64,000 nt of DNA from Branchiostoma floridae. Taxonomy: Eukaryota; Chordata; Leptocardii; Amphioxiformes; Branchiostomatidae. The position numbers and the translations under genes are program-made. The notes below the pieces were generated by a model, which saw only the letters and a program-made list of their open reading frames with translations, did not search any database and had not been told where the DNA came from. Where the stretch lies: positions 17,165,912 through 17,229,911 of the forward strand of contig NC_049980.1 of assembly GCF_000003815.2 (NCBI RefSeq), read 5' to 3'. Position 1 is the first letter of the stretch; each line of letters opens with the position of its first letter. Shown here piece after piece: positions 1 through 11,200 of this stretch.

Positions 1-266
1 CGTTCTTTGTTCCTTTTACCAAGGAGTTCTATCATAGCTTTTATCACTCATTCGGAGCAGTGAGTCAGTGAATGTTGTGGCTCAGTATTACAAAGGAGTA
101 TAATGAATTTGGTTCTCTCAGAGACAATTTAGTCGAAAAGCTAACTTAAAGGTGGAAAATGTTCTAAAATAATAACTCATGTACATTTCCACTTAGATTA
201 GATGACCATATGGTTTTTCAATCTGCCTGCTATCATGACAGCTATGTTAATGTTACTTCTACACAG
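1..266 (+). other. Intron of GBA1
   Basis: Noncoding sequence running up to the acceptor CTACACAG at 266. Nothing else is recognised in it. Confidence 0.7.
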
Positions 267-625
267 ACTACGACGTTTGGACCGTGATGAAGAACATAAC
301 ATACCAGAAGATCAAGGGATTTGGCGGTGCCTTCACTGATGCTGCGACTATGAACATCTTGAGTCTATCTGAGGGCGCACAGAAGAACCTCATCTCTGCT
401 TACTTCAGTCCGACTGAAGGTGTGTGAGCAGCATATCCTGTCAGGCATCAGGCACACCTTAGATTAACGGCCTGATGATCGTCTTGCTAAGATGCATTTG
501 CCATTAAATATGATAGCAAGTGACCACGTTCATATGCAGTTCTCACTACATTTCTTCTAACATGATGCTGGTTTGTCAATGCAATAGTCTGATAATGATG
601 CCATAAGGTATATGCAATGTATATA

Positions 626-663
<38 letters not shown>

Positions 664-3600
664 ATATATACATTAATCATTATTCAGGTATCGAGTACAC
701 ACTTGGCAGGGTGCCAATGGGAGGCTGCGATTTCTCCACCAGGGAGTACACGTATGACGACACACCAGACGATTTAGAACTCACCAAGTTTGCTCTGGCT
801 GAAGAGGATATGAAATACAAGGTGTGCAAAATCATGTTACTGTTGTCCCCAAGAGTATTAAAACACATGTTCTCTCAATTGATGCTATTGTTTCCCCAAC
901 AAATAATGTTAGTTTTTACTACTGTGGTGAATGAACAATGTACCTGGCTGTCTAAGAGCGGTACATGTAATATATTCCATTGCTGCCATTAGATGCAGTT
1001 GTTGCCTTCCTTTTTGTTGACTTCTTCTGTTGTACAGATTCCAGTTATCAAGAGCGCCATGCAGATGAGTGAGAGGAAGATCAATCTCTTCGGAAGTCCG
1101 TGGACAGCTCCTGCCTGGATGAAGACCAACAACAATGACACAGGTAAAGGTACCCTGAAGGGGAAGGCTGGAGACCCCTACCACAAGGCCTGGGCCAACT
1201 ACTTTGTCAAGTGAGTATTTTCAAGTGAGTATGTGCCTGTCACTTTGATGGTATTACAATGCTAACTGGAATATACTCACTGTTCCAGGTCACCACATGC
1301 TCATGTGAACCGTACTTTGCCATACCTCCTCTAGGTTTCTAGATGAGTACAAGAAACAGGGTGTGGACTTCTGGGGTCTGACAGCACAGAATGAACCGAC
1401 AGATGGAGAAATCACTCACTTCCCATTCCAGTCCATGGGATGGACAGCAGGTAAGGCATCACTTAAGTGCATCGAAATCACTCCTGTGACTAAGACAAGT
1501 GACTTGTTGCTTTTAGCCAAAACACGAAATAAAGCACACGTTGCATTGCATTGCAGCAACACTGAACTGGAATAACATTGAACAGCTAAACCACTTACAC
1601 ATCATTCATAATCCTGCAGAACCCTTACAATGTAGGCATACCCTAAACTGAAATCCACAAGTCAAACAACACGAGACACGTACATAGGAATGCCTAAAGA
1701 TAATTCTTAAATTGACACACTGTATTTTCAGTTAATCTGTTTCCTCCATTTCCTTCAGAGTCCCAGCGAGACTGGATCTCCAGTGACCTGGGTCCTGCCC
1801 TGGACAAGGCTGGCTACGGTAACATCAGCCTCATGATCCTAGATGACAGCCGGCTCTGGCTGCCAGGCTGGGCTACTTCGGTAGGTTCCCTCTTTCTAAA
1901 TGTTACAGTTCAGTTTAGGTTTCCTCTTTCTAAATAATAAGTAACTATTGTAGTGTGGCATTCATTAAATAAGATAAGCAAGGTCATAGCAAGTAATGGC
2001 AATTTATTAATAGGTAATGTGTGCATGATGCAGCAAGACACGTTGGACTGAAAGTAATTTTTGAAGGGGTATGATATCAACAGGTCCTGAACAATGGCAC
2101 AATGGCGGCAAAGTATGTGGATGGTATAGCTGTCCACTGGTACCTGGACCAGTTTGTTCCTGCTAATGTGCTGTCCTTCACCCATGATGACCTGCCAGAC
2201 TACTTTGTGCTGTCCACTGAGGCCTGCCAAGGCTTTTTTCCGTGGGAGGAGAAGGTTCTGCTGGGCAACTGGAACCGGGCGGTAGAGTACAGCACAGATA
2301 TTCATCAGGTAAGGTTATCCCATCCCCAAAGTTTCAAGCAGCCACGCAAAAGTCTTATGGTTTTTCTATGCAAATATTGACCTTACGGACCTCCCTTCGT
2401 GTCACTACTGCCAAAGTAAAAGTTTCCTCTTAATGATGACAAAATTTGATTTTCAGGTTTTCTTTGTCCAAGCGTAAACCAATGCTCTCTTAACCCTTAA
2501 ATCAGATATCCTCTGCCCCCAGCTACTGTTTTTAGTGCATTAAAACTTCTAGTAACTTTATTCTGAGATCATGCGTGTAAGCTCCTTTGACAGTTTTGTT
2601 GCAGTTCAAAGTTGCAAACAGTACACGAGAATAAAGAAAATTTTCTCATCATGGTCTTAATCAAGAAAATTCCCGTCAGATATGTTGATGGCATATTAAT
2701 GAGGAATCTTACCCATCGGTTCTGTGTTCTGTAATGCTGTTCAAAGAACTTGAAACACTGGGTGGTCGGCTGGACAGACTGGAACCTGGCCTTGAACATG
2801 ACAGGGGGACCCAACTGGGCTAACAATGAAGTGGATGCCGCCATCATTGTGGACAGCAAGAAGGACGAGTTCTACAAACAGCCGATGTACTACATCATGG
2901 GGCACTTCAGGTTTGTACCCTGAAGATATTATAGCAAAATCTGCACTTGTGTGGGAAGATAATGAACATTGTGTTGGAAGTAACTAGCATTGTGTTGGAA
3001 GTTATGACTTACAATTACATTATAAGTAAGGTATCCAAAAGTATTGACCTCTTTAGCGGCCTAAAATTCAAACTACCTCGTTATATCCTCGAAACTTTAT
3101 ATAAATCATACATACGCCCCTGTCTTGAGTACGGCGACGTCATCTGGCACGGTACAACAGCCGAGGAAATTGAATGCATACAATATCACTGTGCCCTTGT
3201 TGTAACAGGCGCCATCAAGGGGTCTTCTTACTTGGCAACTAGGAATGAACTTGGTTGGGAAACACTGTCAGACAGAAGACACCTTCATAGATTATGTTTG
3301 TTCTATAAAATTGTAAATGGTCAAACCCGAAACTACCTGTCTCTACTAGCACCCACACCTATCCTCTCATCATGTTCATATGAATTGCGTAATAGGATGA
3401 ACTTAAAACCTCTAAATTATTCAACTAATCGTTTTGCCAGGTCCTTTGTTCCGTACTCGACGCACCACTGGAACAAGCTTGATTTGTCAACTCGCTCTTT
3501 AAACTACTGTCAATTTCGAACTGTTCTCCTAAAAACCATACGACCTGTTAAGCTCAACTATCTTAGTCATGGCCCTCGCCTTTCCTGTGTTCACCTATTA

Positions 3601-4897
3601 CGCCTTCGTATTGGCACCTGTAGTTTAAACCACAGTCTCTTTACTCGAGGATTGCTAAACAGCCCAGCATGTAACTGCGGGTGCCAACGCGAAACAGTAC
3701 TACATTATTTACTCCACTGCCCTATGTACAATGCCCAACGCTCAACCCTCCTCGGCAAACTCTCCAGGCTCTTAGGACACACCCTCAACCTCTCATCACT
3801 ATCGGACAACGCTAAAGTTTCCATTTTACTCCGTGGTAGTCCTTTACATTCATCTGTTGTCAACTCCAATATTCTATTAACAACCCAAAACTTCATCACT
3901 ACAACTAAGCGTTTTTAAAACACAGTTGTCCTGGCATTTTTTGTAATGTGTCCAATTTTTTCATCAGTGGGTGGGAAACTGGACTTGGGCTTATCCTTTC
4001 TTGTTATATTAAGTACAATGTATTATTTTCTGTCTGATGTGATTTTCCTTTGCTTTTCATTTGTACTTGTTTTCTCTCTGTAAAATATGTATGCTTTTTT
4101 ATGTAAGGGGTAGCGTCAAAATAAGTCTTGCACTTGAGTGCGCCCCTTTTTGTCACTCTGTACTTCTGCTTAAATGTTTGAATAAAAAAAAAAAAAAAAG
4201 TTATGGCCTGCATTGTGCACTAGTCAAGATAATAGAAAAGAACTTTATTTGGACTTTGAAGCTCGAAGTAGCTACCTACTTTGAGTGATCACAAGAGGGA
4301 AGGTTTGGAACATTGTGCATGCGTGATGCTGTTTTCTTCGCCTTTGTTCTCGTCAGCAAGTTCCTTCCAGAAGGCTCTGTTCGTGTGGAGGTAAAAGGGC
4401 CATATGAGGATGATGAAGACCGATGGATGATGGCTTTCAGCTTACCAGATGGGTCAATGGTAGCCATTATGTAGTGAGTATTGCTTATCTAACAAGTAAA
4501 CTGGCCAGATACCAATTCAAATTAGAAAATTTCAATCAACCAAAACCAGCAATGTAGGTAATAATGACTGACCAGCACAATATAGTGAAGTTGATATCCC
4601 TGTGTTACAGTTAGACTGATATCCAAACCGATTTTAGCTTCTTAGTCGCTTCTGTCCTCTCCGCACTGGACAGAATACACCATGGAGCTATAATAGGTTA
4701 TATCAGGCTATGTTGTAGTTTGTCAAGTAAAAGAACTGTTACCTACATGTAGTTCAATTCTAAAAGCATTTCTGTCACCTCTTATCTTTTCTCACAGCGG
4801 TGAGTTTTATGATGTTCACCTCCACGACCCTGATGTTGGGTTCATCAACTTCCGACAGTTCGAGGAAGGCATCACTACTGTGCAATGGTGGCCATGA
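267..4897 (+). CDS. GBA1: Lysosomal acid glucosylceramidase (GBA1), 3' nine exons, N-terminus off the left edge
   Basis: Glycoside hydrolase family 30 enzyme that cleaves glucosylceramide to glucose and ceramide in the lysosome. Exons, joined in phase: 267-419, 688-821, 1038-1210, 1335-1450, 1759-1880, 2084-2308, 2747-2910, 4357-4473, 4798-4897 (stop TGA 4895-4897). Visible family landmarks in order: [33 protein letters not shown], the acid/base Glu in TAQNEP (codon 1393-1395), GIAVHWYLD, the nucleophile Glu in STEACQG (codon 2219-2221), WTDWNLALN and [15 protein letters not shown]. The C-terminus ends in a short tail after [16 protein letters not shown], as in the human enzyme. Signal peptide and first exons lie left of the window. 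All introns are GT-AG; the 2911-4356 intron hosts a LINE. No frameshift or lost catalytic residue is seen, so the gene looks functional. Confidence 0.95.
619..670. repeat. (TA)n microsatellite
   Basis: About 50 bp of alternating T and A with two interruptions, inside a GBA1 intron just upstream of the exon at 688. Confidence 0.95.
3007..4199 (+). mobile_element. 5'-truncated non-LTR retrotransposon (LINE) in GBA1 intron
   Basis: One open frame (about 3007-3918) encodes the end of a LINE reverse transcriptase: a thumb segment with the [11 protein letters not shown] signature, then a C-terminal zinc-knuckle-like motif [19 protein letters not shown] ~270-bp 3' UTR follows and ends in a 16-nt poly(A) run (4184-4199). 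AAGTTATG occurs immediately before the element (2999-3006) and again overlapping the poly(A) end (4198-4205), which is a plausible target-site duplication. The 5' end is truncated, so the copy is dead for transposition. It lies in the same orientation as GBA1. The clade is not certain; a CR1/L2/jockey-type element is most likely from the C-terminal motif. Confidence 0.85.
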
Positions 4898-5066
4898 CAT
4901 TCAAACAAGATGGCCAAGAGAATGGGCCACATGTGCAAGAGAAGTGGGGTGCTTAGTATCATTGGAGGCACTCCCCCTTGTTATTTAGCATGGAGCATAT
5001 TCTTTAATGATAGCAAGGATATACAAATGTATGGCACATGGACCAAGTAGGAGCCAACTTGTTTCA

Positions 5067-5123
5067 AATAAAACATTAATCGTGTAATAACCAAGCTTAA
5101 AAATGCATCTCAAGTTCAATAAA
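5067..5123 (+). terminator. GBA1 poly(A) signals
   Basis: AATAAA at 5067-5072 and again at 5118-5123, 170 and 221 bp after the GBA1 stop. Either could end the transcript. Confidence 0.7.
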
Positions 5124-5378
5124 TGTATTGCTACAATACTGTGTGGTGAGGTTCATCTTTGGACAAGTTGTTCGAAACATTGTAGACACCAAAATTCTTT
5201 TTTAACATTAAACGTTTTAGTAGCAAAGGCACACTTGTGATCTGTTATAACATAGGGCAGTGCAGTGATACAAAAAAAAAGAGGAAAATGAGAATAGAAA
5301 ATTTTAAAGTATATTTGGTCTGAAGGTGATCTGAATACTATAAGATTGAAGACAATGCTACACAAGTCTTTAAAAAGT

Positions 5379-7073
5379 TTTATTGAGAGTGTAAACAGTT
5401 GGTCTCATCAATATTATATATCCATTCTCCCCATCCCTTATTCTACCTTACTGTATCATAATCATAACACTAATATCCAGCAATGTGCAATTCTTCACCA
5501 TCTGCTTCTGGTACTTATTCTGATTTAGACTATGCGACTCAAATTCCAAGTACAACAGCCTCTATCGCTATTTTCAACATTCATTATCCAAGCAATGATG
5601 ACAATGCAAGGTCAAAAACATGACTTGTCCACCACGAATCAATGGCACAAACTATAGTCTAAATGCAAATGGATACAAACAACAGTGAAATACATGTAAA
5701 AAAACCCAGCTGATACAGTCACTGCCTGTCATTGCAATTGGTTGAAATTCTCAGCAGTTCCTTCCAACTTCTACTTACATGTACCACTTTTATCATACAA
5801 TTAAAATGATTAATTCGATATGGAATCACCAAAAAAACTCAAAAATTGTCAAATTTACAATCTACTGTACACATAATGCAGCAATAAATTACATCCAAAA
5901 TCAACAGCACAGTTCCCCACAGCAGCAGTTACTTACTACTGATGTGAGAAGGCAACTGCTGAGTTAATTTGCTGACAAGTAAGCAATGGTTCATGTTAGG
6001 GAGACAATTTTACTATCGATTATCGCCAATGTCTTCCTATACAGACTCTTTGTAACAGACTAAAACAACTAGGCCTAACAATGTTTTGTAAATGTTGTCA
6101 GCATTTGTTTGCCTTTAAAAGAAACTGTCACATGTTTTATATATATATATATCCTGAACCAAACCCAACTTTGCAACATTCCTCTGCCAACTAGACATCT
6201 GTCATCTAACATTTAACCTTCTAAATGTCTGGATACCGGTTATTATTTTTAAGTAGTAAATATTAACCAACCTTAAACTGTACTTTGACCACTGGACATG
6301 TGGACCAGTTTATGAGGTAGCTGTCGTGTTATAAACTATGCCTGACGTTTTGCTTTTGGACACTGGGGTGGATGTCTGTTCGAGTATGATGACATTGATG
6401 TATCTTAACTACTCACTAACTACTTTAAACTACTCGTGATGCATTCAACAAACAACGGTAGTCAATGAACACTACAAAATCAGCTGTAGACTTGCATTAA
6501 GAATCTTATTTGGATATAATTATTGGTTTGCTACCAACATAAAAGCAAGAGGTGGACAGCAAATGCTAGAATTCATCATCATCCCACAAAGTAAAAGCAT
6601 ATTGACCTGTGAGGTTTTCCACTTGTCATAGTGTTATCTGGATGGTACACTGGCACACCTTTTTTGGCAACAGAGAATTCTGGCCATCAGCTGGCTCCTT
6701 TTCTCTATAGAAACTACATGGCAAGTATAAATCACATGGCAGATATTAGAGTCAATGGTAAGAACAAACAATTGCAAAAGTCAGTTGGTTTGCTCAAATG
6801 TCCGGAGGAAAAAGTCCAGATCCAGCTCCAGTAATATTGCTGTACTACAAAATAGTCATCTGGAGGTGTGAGTATATTTGTTACATGAGTATTGTATAGG
6901 TGTGTGGAGCTGTTGTCAACCCAAAGCCACAGCTCCAATGTAGAGATGAAAGTAGGTAGTGAACTTATTTGTAAGAATTCTGGTGGACATGGATATGCCA
7001 TGTACATTGCTATTTTGGCTCCTGAGGTTGCTGCTACAGGGAACTGAGCTGTGTGTACAGTTAACAGCCGATG
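5379..7073 (-). other. Probable CHSY1 3' UTR with poly(A) signal at 5379-5384
   Basis: Minus-strand sequence from the CHSY1 stop codon down to an AATAAA (TTTATT on the plus strand at 5379-5384). I saw no other canonical signal on this strand in between, so a 1.7-kb 3' UTR is the simplest reading. No convincing ORF lies here. A short TA-rich run is at 6140-6152. Confidence 0.5.
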
Positions 7074-8207
7074 CTACCGACTGTCATCAGGTCTCTGTGG
7101 ATGTCTGTCTAACCAGAGTTTGGATAGTGTGGCAGCACTGCCGTACGTGCCTGCCTTCGTGCCCAGGCACATCTGATATTGCTTTTCTTCCAGGTGTGTG
7201 TCGCAAGCCACTGAATGGAACACATGGACCACCCCGGGGTCTTTCACACGGAAAGTTTTTATGTCACTGCGTACAAACTTGTCAAAGAGATCCACGTCTT
7301 CCATTCCCCAACCCTGGATGGACGTGTCAAACTGCCCCACTCGAATGAAATCGGCAGCATACAGAGATACAGTGCCGAAACCGTAGAATCGCCAGTACCC
7401 AGTGTCTTTGGTGAGCAGGAAATTGTTCCTGATGGAAACGGAGGAGTTCCGATGAACAACACTAGGATCGTATTGGCTGAAGACTATAGGATAGTAGGCC
7501 TGTTGACCAAGTATTGTCTTAGCTCGTATACGCTGTAGTAAAGACTGCTGGAATACCAGATCTACATCACAGAAGAATAGGAGTGAGGTGTTAGTGAACT
7601 GGGAAACACCGAGTTCCAATCCCAGTCCACGGGAAAACTCTCCAGCTACAAATAGTATTCTTAGGTGGGCTGTGGGATACATGTCCTGATACTGTCCCAC
7701 TAGTTTCTGGATTTCTGAACTTTGGTCTTGTTGTTTGTGTCTACTCTTGAACAGAACTATCAAGAGTTTTACCTTCTCATTTGTTCTCAAGCAAGTTCTT
7801 TCATAATTTTCCAGAAACTGTTTGAGGGTCTGCAGCCTCCCTACAAGGGGGATAATGAAGTGCACGGTTTCAGTGTCAATACTACTGAGATCAGCAGTTC
7901 TGCTCTTATCCACTAGATGGCGCTTTTGCACATTCCCCAGTGCAGCCCTGTCAGGTTGGCTGCTTCTGCCCTTCATGATTGTCTCCTCCTCCATGAACTG
8001 GATGTGGCTGAAGGCCTGCTGTAAGTAGGCATGTCTCCTCACAGGAACATTAATCTTCTTCCCCTTGTGTTTGCGGTACAACAGCAGCAAGTCCAGCACG
8101 TACTCTGCACCGTACATGGGGTTCACCCGCCAGTAACCGTACTGGATGTCCTTGTAATCGATGATACGACCTCGAGTTCGTGAGTGACGATTTATCATCT
8201 CCATCAT
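7074..8207 (-). CDS. CHSY1: CHSY1 exon 3: C-terminal (GT7-type) domain
   Basis: 377 codons plus stop. It opens with MMEMINRHSRTRGRIIDY straight after acceptor TTCTAG; that Met is internal, not a start. The DVD metal-binding motif is at 7560-7568, within LLFFCDVDLVF. VLGQQ, PIVFSQYDP and SIQGWGMEDVDLF are family landmarks of the beta-1,4-N-acetylgalactosaminyltransferase domain. The C-terminus is slightly shorter than in human CHSY1. Confidence 0.95.
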   Translation of the reverse strand: MMEMINRHSRTRGRIIDYKDIQYGYWRVNPMYGAEYVLDLLLLYRKHKGKKINVPVRRHAYLQQAFSHIQFMEEETIMKGRSSQPDRAALGNVQKRHLVDKSRTADLSSIDTETVHFIIPLVGRLQTLKQFLENYERTCLRTNEKVKLLIVLFKSRHKQQDQSSEIQKLVGQYQDMYPTAHLRILFVAGEFSRGLGLELGVSQFTNTSLLFFCDVDLVFQQSLLQRIRAKTILGQQAYYPIVFSQYDPSVVHRNSSVSIRNNFLLTKDTGYWRFYGFGTVSLYAADFIRVGQFDTSIQGWGMEDVDLFDKFVRSDIKTFRVKDPGVVHVFHSVACDTHLEEKQYQMCLGTKAGTYGSAATLSKLWLDRHPQRPDDSR

Positions 8208-11200
8208 CTAGAAGGAAAGAAGCACTCGGTAAATCCACATCCCAAAATAAAGTATCTGAGATGATCATAGAAAACTTTGATAGACAGCTTTAAAAAAAAC
8301 AAGTGACCGTAGGTAACATAGTCTGTGACGTCGGTCTGGTATATGTTGGTTGTTTTGTCTTCTTTGGTGTGTGACGTTGTGCTTATATCCTATATGATTC
8401 TTTTCATGGTGTTAGATATATCGTTGTATCTAAAGTTGCCTAATATTTCTGTGTCATGTGAATCTTACTAAACAGGTATGGATTGTGAGATAACATGTGG
8501 CCAAAGTCAAAAAGATATGGTGACGATAAGTTACCGGATGGTCTACTCTAATACACAGGCACATTCACACACAGACACACCTACAAGACCGACAGGCAGG
8601 CTGACAAACGCACCAAGTATTAACATGTTTCTGTTATGGACGTAATAAGTATGAAGCACGGAATAGGACCTTGATGTTTCTTAGTCGAAGTCAGGGAATA
8701 TAATATGGCTAAACTTCATTTGGGACGAGAATTCTTACACGCTTCATTGCAAACGGCGACAGGAGGTATTTGATTGACAGGGTCATTAGTGGAACATTAG
8801 ATGTCGGTTCCCATGTCCCACATAAGATAACACACAGCTGTTGATGATGAACTGTGCGATAAGTTTTTAACTAGTGTGAAGCCATAAGGTAGCATGACAC
8901 AGTGTTAATGGGTGAATCCCGGGGTCCATGATGCTGGTACATAAAGTAGTACGGATAAACTTGTTGAATAAGAGGTAGAAAGCAAACGCGCGTAAAATTC
9001 TTGCACATATCGCGCATCTGCTTAACTATACCCAATTACCTCAACGGGCACCATATGCAGACATGGGCCAATACACTGTGAAACGTACAATTTGCAGGGG
9101 TGATTTCTGAAATTATTACATACATAATAAAAACAGCTGCCGAAAAAATAAAACACCTTGCATCATCGTCCAACTATGTGTAGAGAACCTGCCAAACCAC
9201 AAACGTATGCGACAACGGGAACATGCAGATATAGATGCGAACGCGCGTTACATTGACGACCAGAGAACATCACGCATCTGCTTGCAATATCTCAATTACA
9301 GCATGACCCATATACAGGGGATCTGGACTAATACACCGAAAGATGAACATTTTGTAGGGGTGTTATTTTTATTGCGTCCCTAATAAAACCAACTGCCGCA
9401 AAAACAAAAAAAAACAAAACAACGTGCATCATCGTCAACCTCAGTGCAGATGACCTGCCAAACAACGTACGTATGCGACAACGGGAACATGCAGATACCG
9501 ATGCGAACGCGAATAACTTTGACGATCAGGTAACACCACGCATCTGCTTGACAAATTCCAATGACACCATGACCCACATACAGAGGATCTGGACCAAAAC
9601 ACCGCAAGACGAACAAATTGTAGGGGTGTTATTTTTATAAAATCCATAATAAAACCACCTGCCGCAAAAAAAAGTTCACGTGCATCATCGTCAACCTCAG
9701 TACAAAGGACCTGCCAAACCACATAGAATTCAGACAACGGGAACATACAGATACAGCTGCGAACGCGCGTAAACGTGACAAAACTAAAAGTCTGTCGACC
9801 AGAGGGTCTGGTCACAGACTAATATTCAACATTATGCTTCAACCTATATCAACCATGGAAAGGGAAAGGCCATATATGGGGAAGTCACTATGGGTAACGC
9901 TTTTTCATTCCACTCTATTTATTGGTGTTGATGTTTCCAAATATTAAAGTTAAAGATCTATTCTACTTGTGAATACATGACAAACCTGCATGATGATGTC
10001 ATCTAGGCCTGCTCTAAGTGCCTTCGGGATAGCCTGCCTGGGCTGTAGGTCCTTAGCTGCGTACACCTGTCTATTGTTCAGGTACTGCCAGGTCAGCACC
10101 TCCGCAGTCTCACGTGGGGTGAAGTGCATGAGGGACGGCACATCGCCCAGCTTGGCGTCCATCTCTGTGGCATCCTCCAGCAGCAGCTGACTCATGACTT
10201 TGACCTCCCGGTGCATGTTGAGGGTCCGTTGGCGCAGGTTGTGCATGCGCTGGCTCAGGAGGTAGTTGTGGAGGCGGTACTGGTATGGCGGGTGTTTGTT
10301 GGGATGCATGGTGATAGCACGCTGCACGCCCACGGTGTGAAGGTTCTCAATTCTGCCCTTCTTGTCGTTCTTGTAATCGTTGAAGAACAGGTGTTGGCTC
10401 TGCAGTGAAACAGAGAAATCATCACTGTGGAATAAAGACTAACATCAACAAAGACCCGTTAGAGTTGTTTGCATTAATGATAGTATCTTGCAGTAATATA
10501 ATCTTAGTATCAAGTGGAGTATCACACTGTACTTTGCACAAGACACAAAGATGGCCACTCTTTTCTAATCTGGCACCATCAGCTGAATAGACAGTAATGG
10601 TTGTCGGTGCCAGAGCATATAACATGACATGGTGATGTGACCGAAAACATGTTGAATGAAGTTCATACTGAAGCATATAAGGCCAAAGCTGGTCAGTGGT
10701 CAACATGACCTTCTGGTCTAATTTCCCCTCTCAAAGTTGCTACCTACATGTATATCTACAGCAAAATGTTTTGGTCAAGCAAAAACGTTTAGTCACAAAA
10801 GACTCTCATCTTCACTATCTACTATATAATAGTCCTTCCAAACAAATGGATCAAGGCATCCTTTTTTATTGAATTTCACCCTCTATGGCATCTGTTGAAA
10901 AGGATGTTACAAACCAGTGGCAAAGATCTCCTGGCGTGTGTGTATACATGCACATGTATGTGTATCTAAATAGCTAGGAGTGACCTGGCAACTGAACAAT
11001 AATAAACACACCAGTTACCAATCCAAAGGCCTTAGTGAAATTGTTTACAAATAGACACTCATCTTCACAACACTGCAAGCTGCAAGCAAAGCACATGCCC
11101 CAGGAGTATAGGTCTGGTACTTTGCTTGTGCTGACACAACATGAGATTACTACATGCATTATTGTAATACTGTAGTGCCCCTTGTGTATGTCTGGTTTAT

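Noticed and set aside
9380-9815. Minus-strand ORFs with repeated CMFPLS/EVDDDAR peptides
   Set aside because: The peptide repeats simply follow the ~260-bp tandem DNA array; no start context, splice sites or family.
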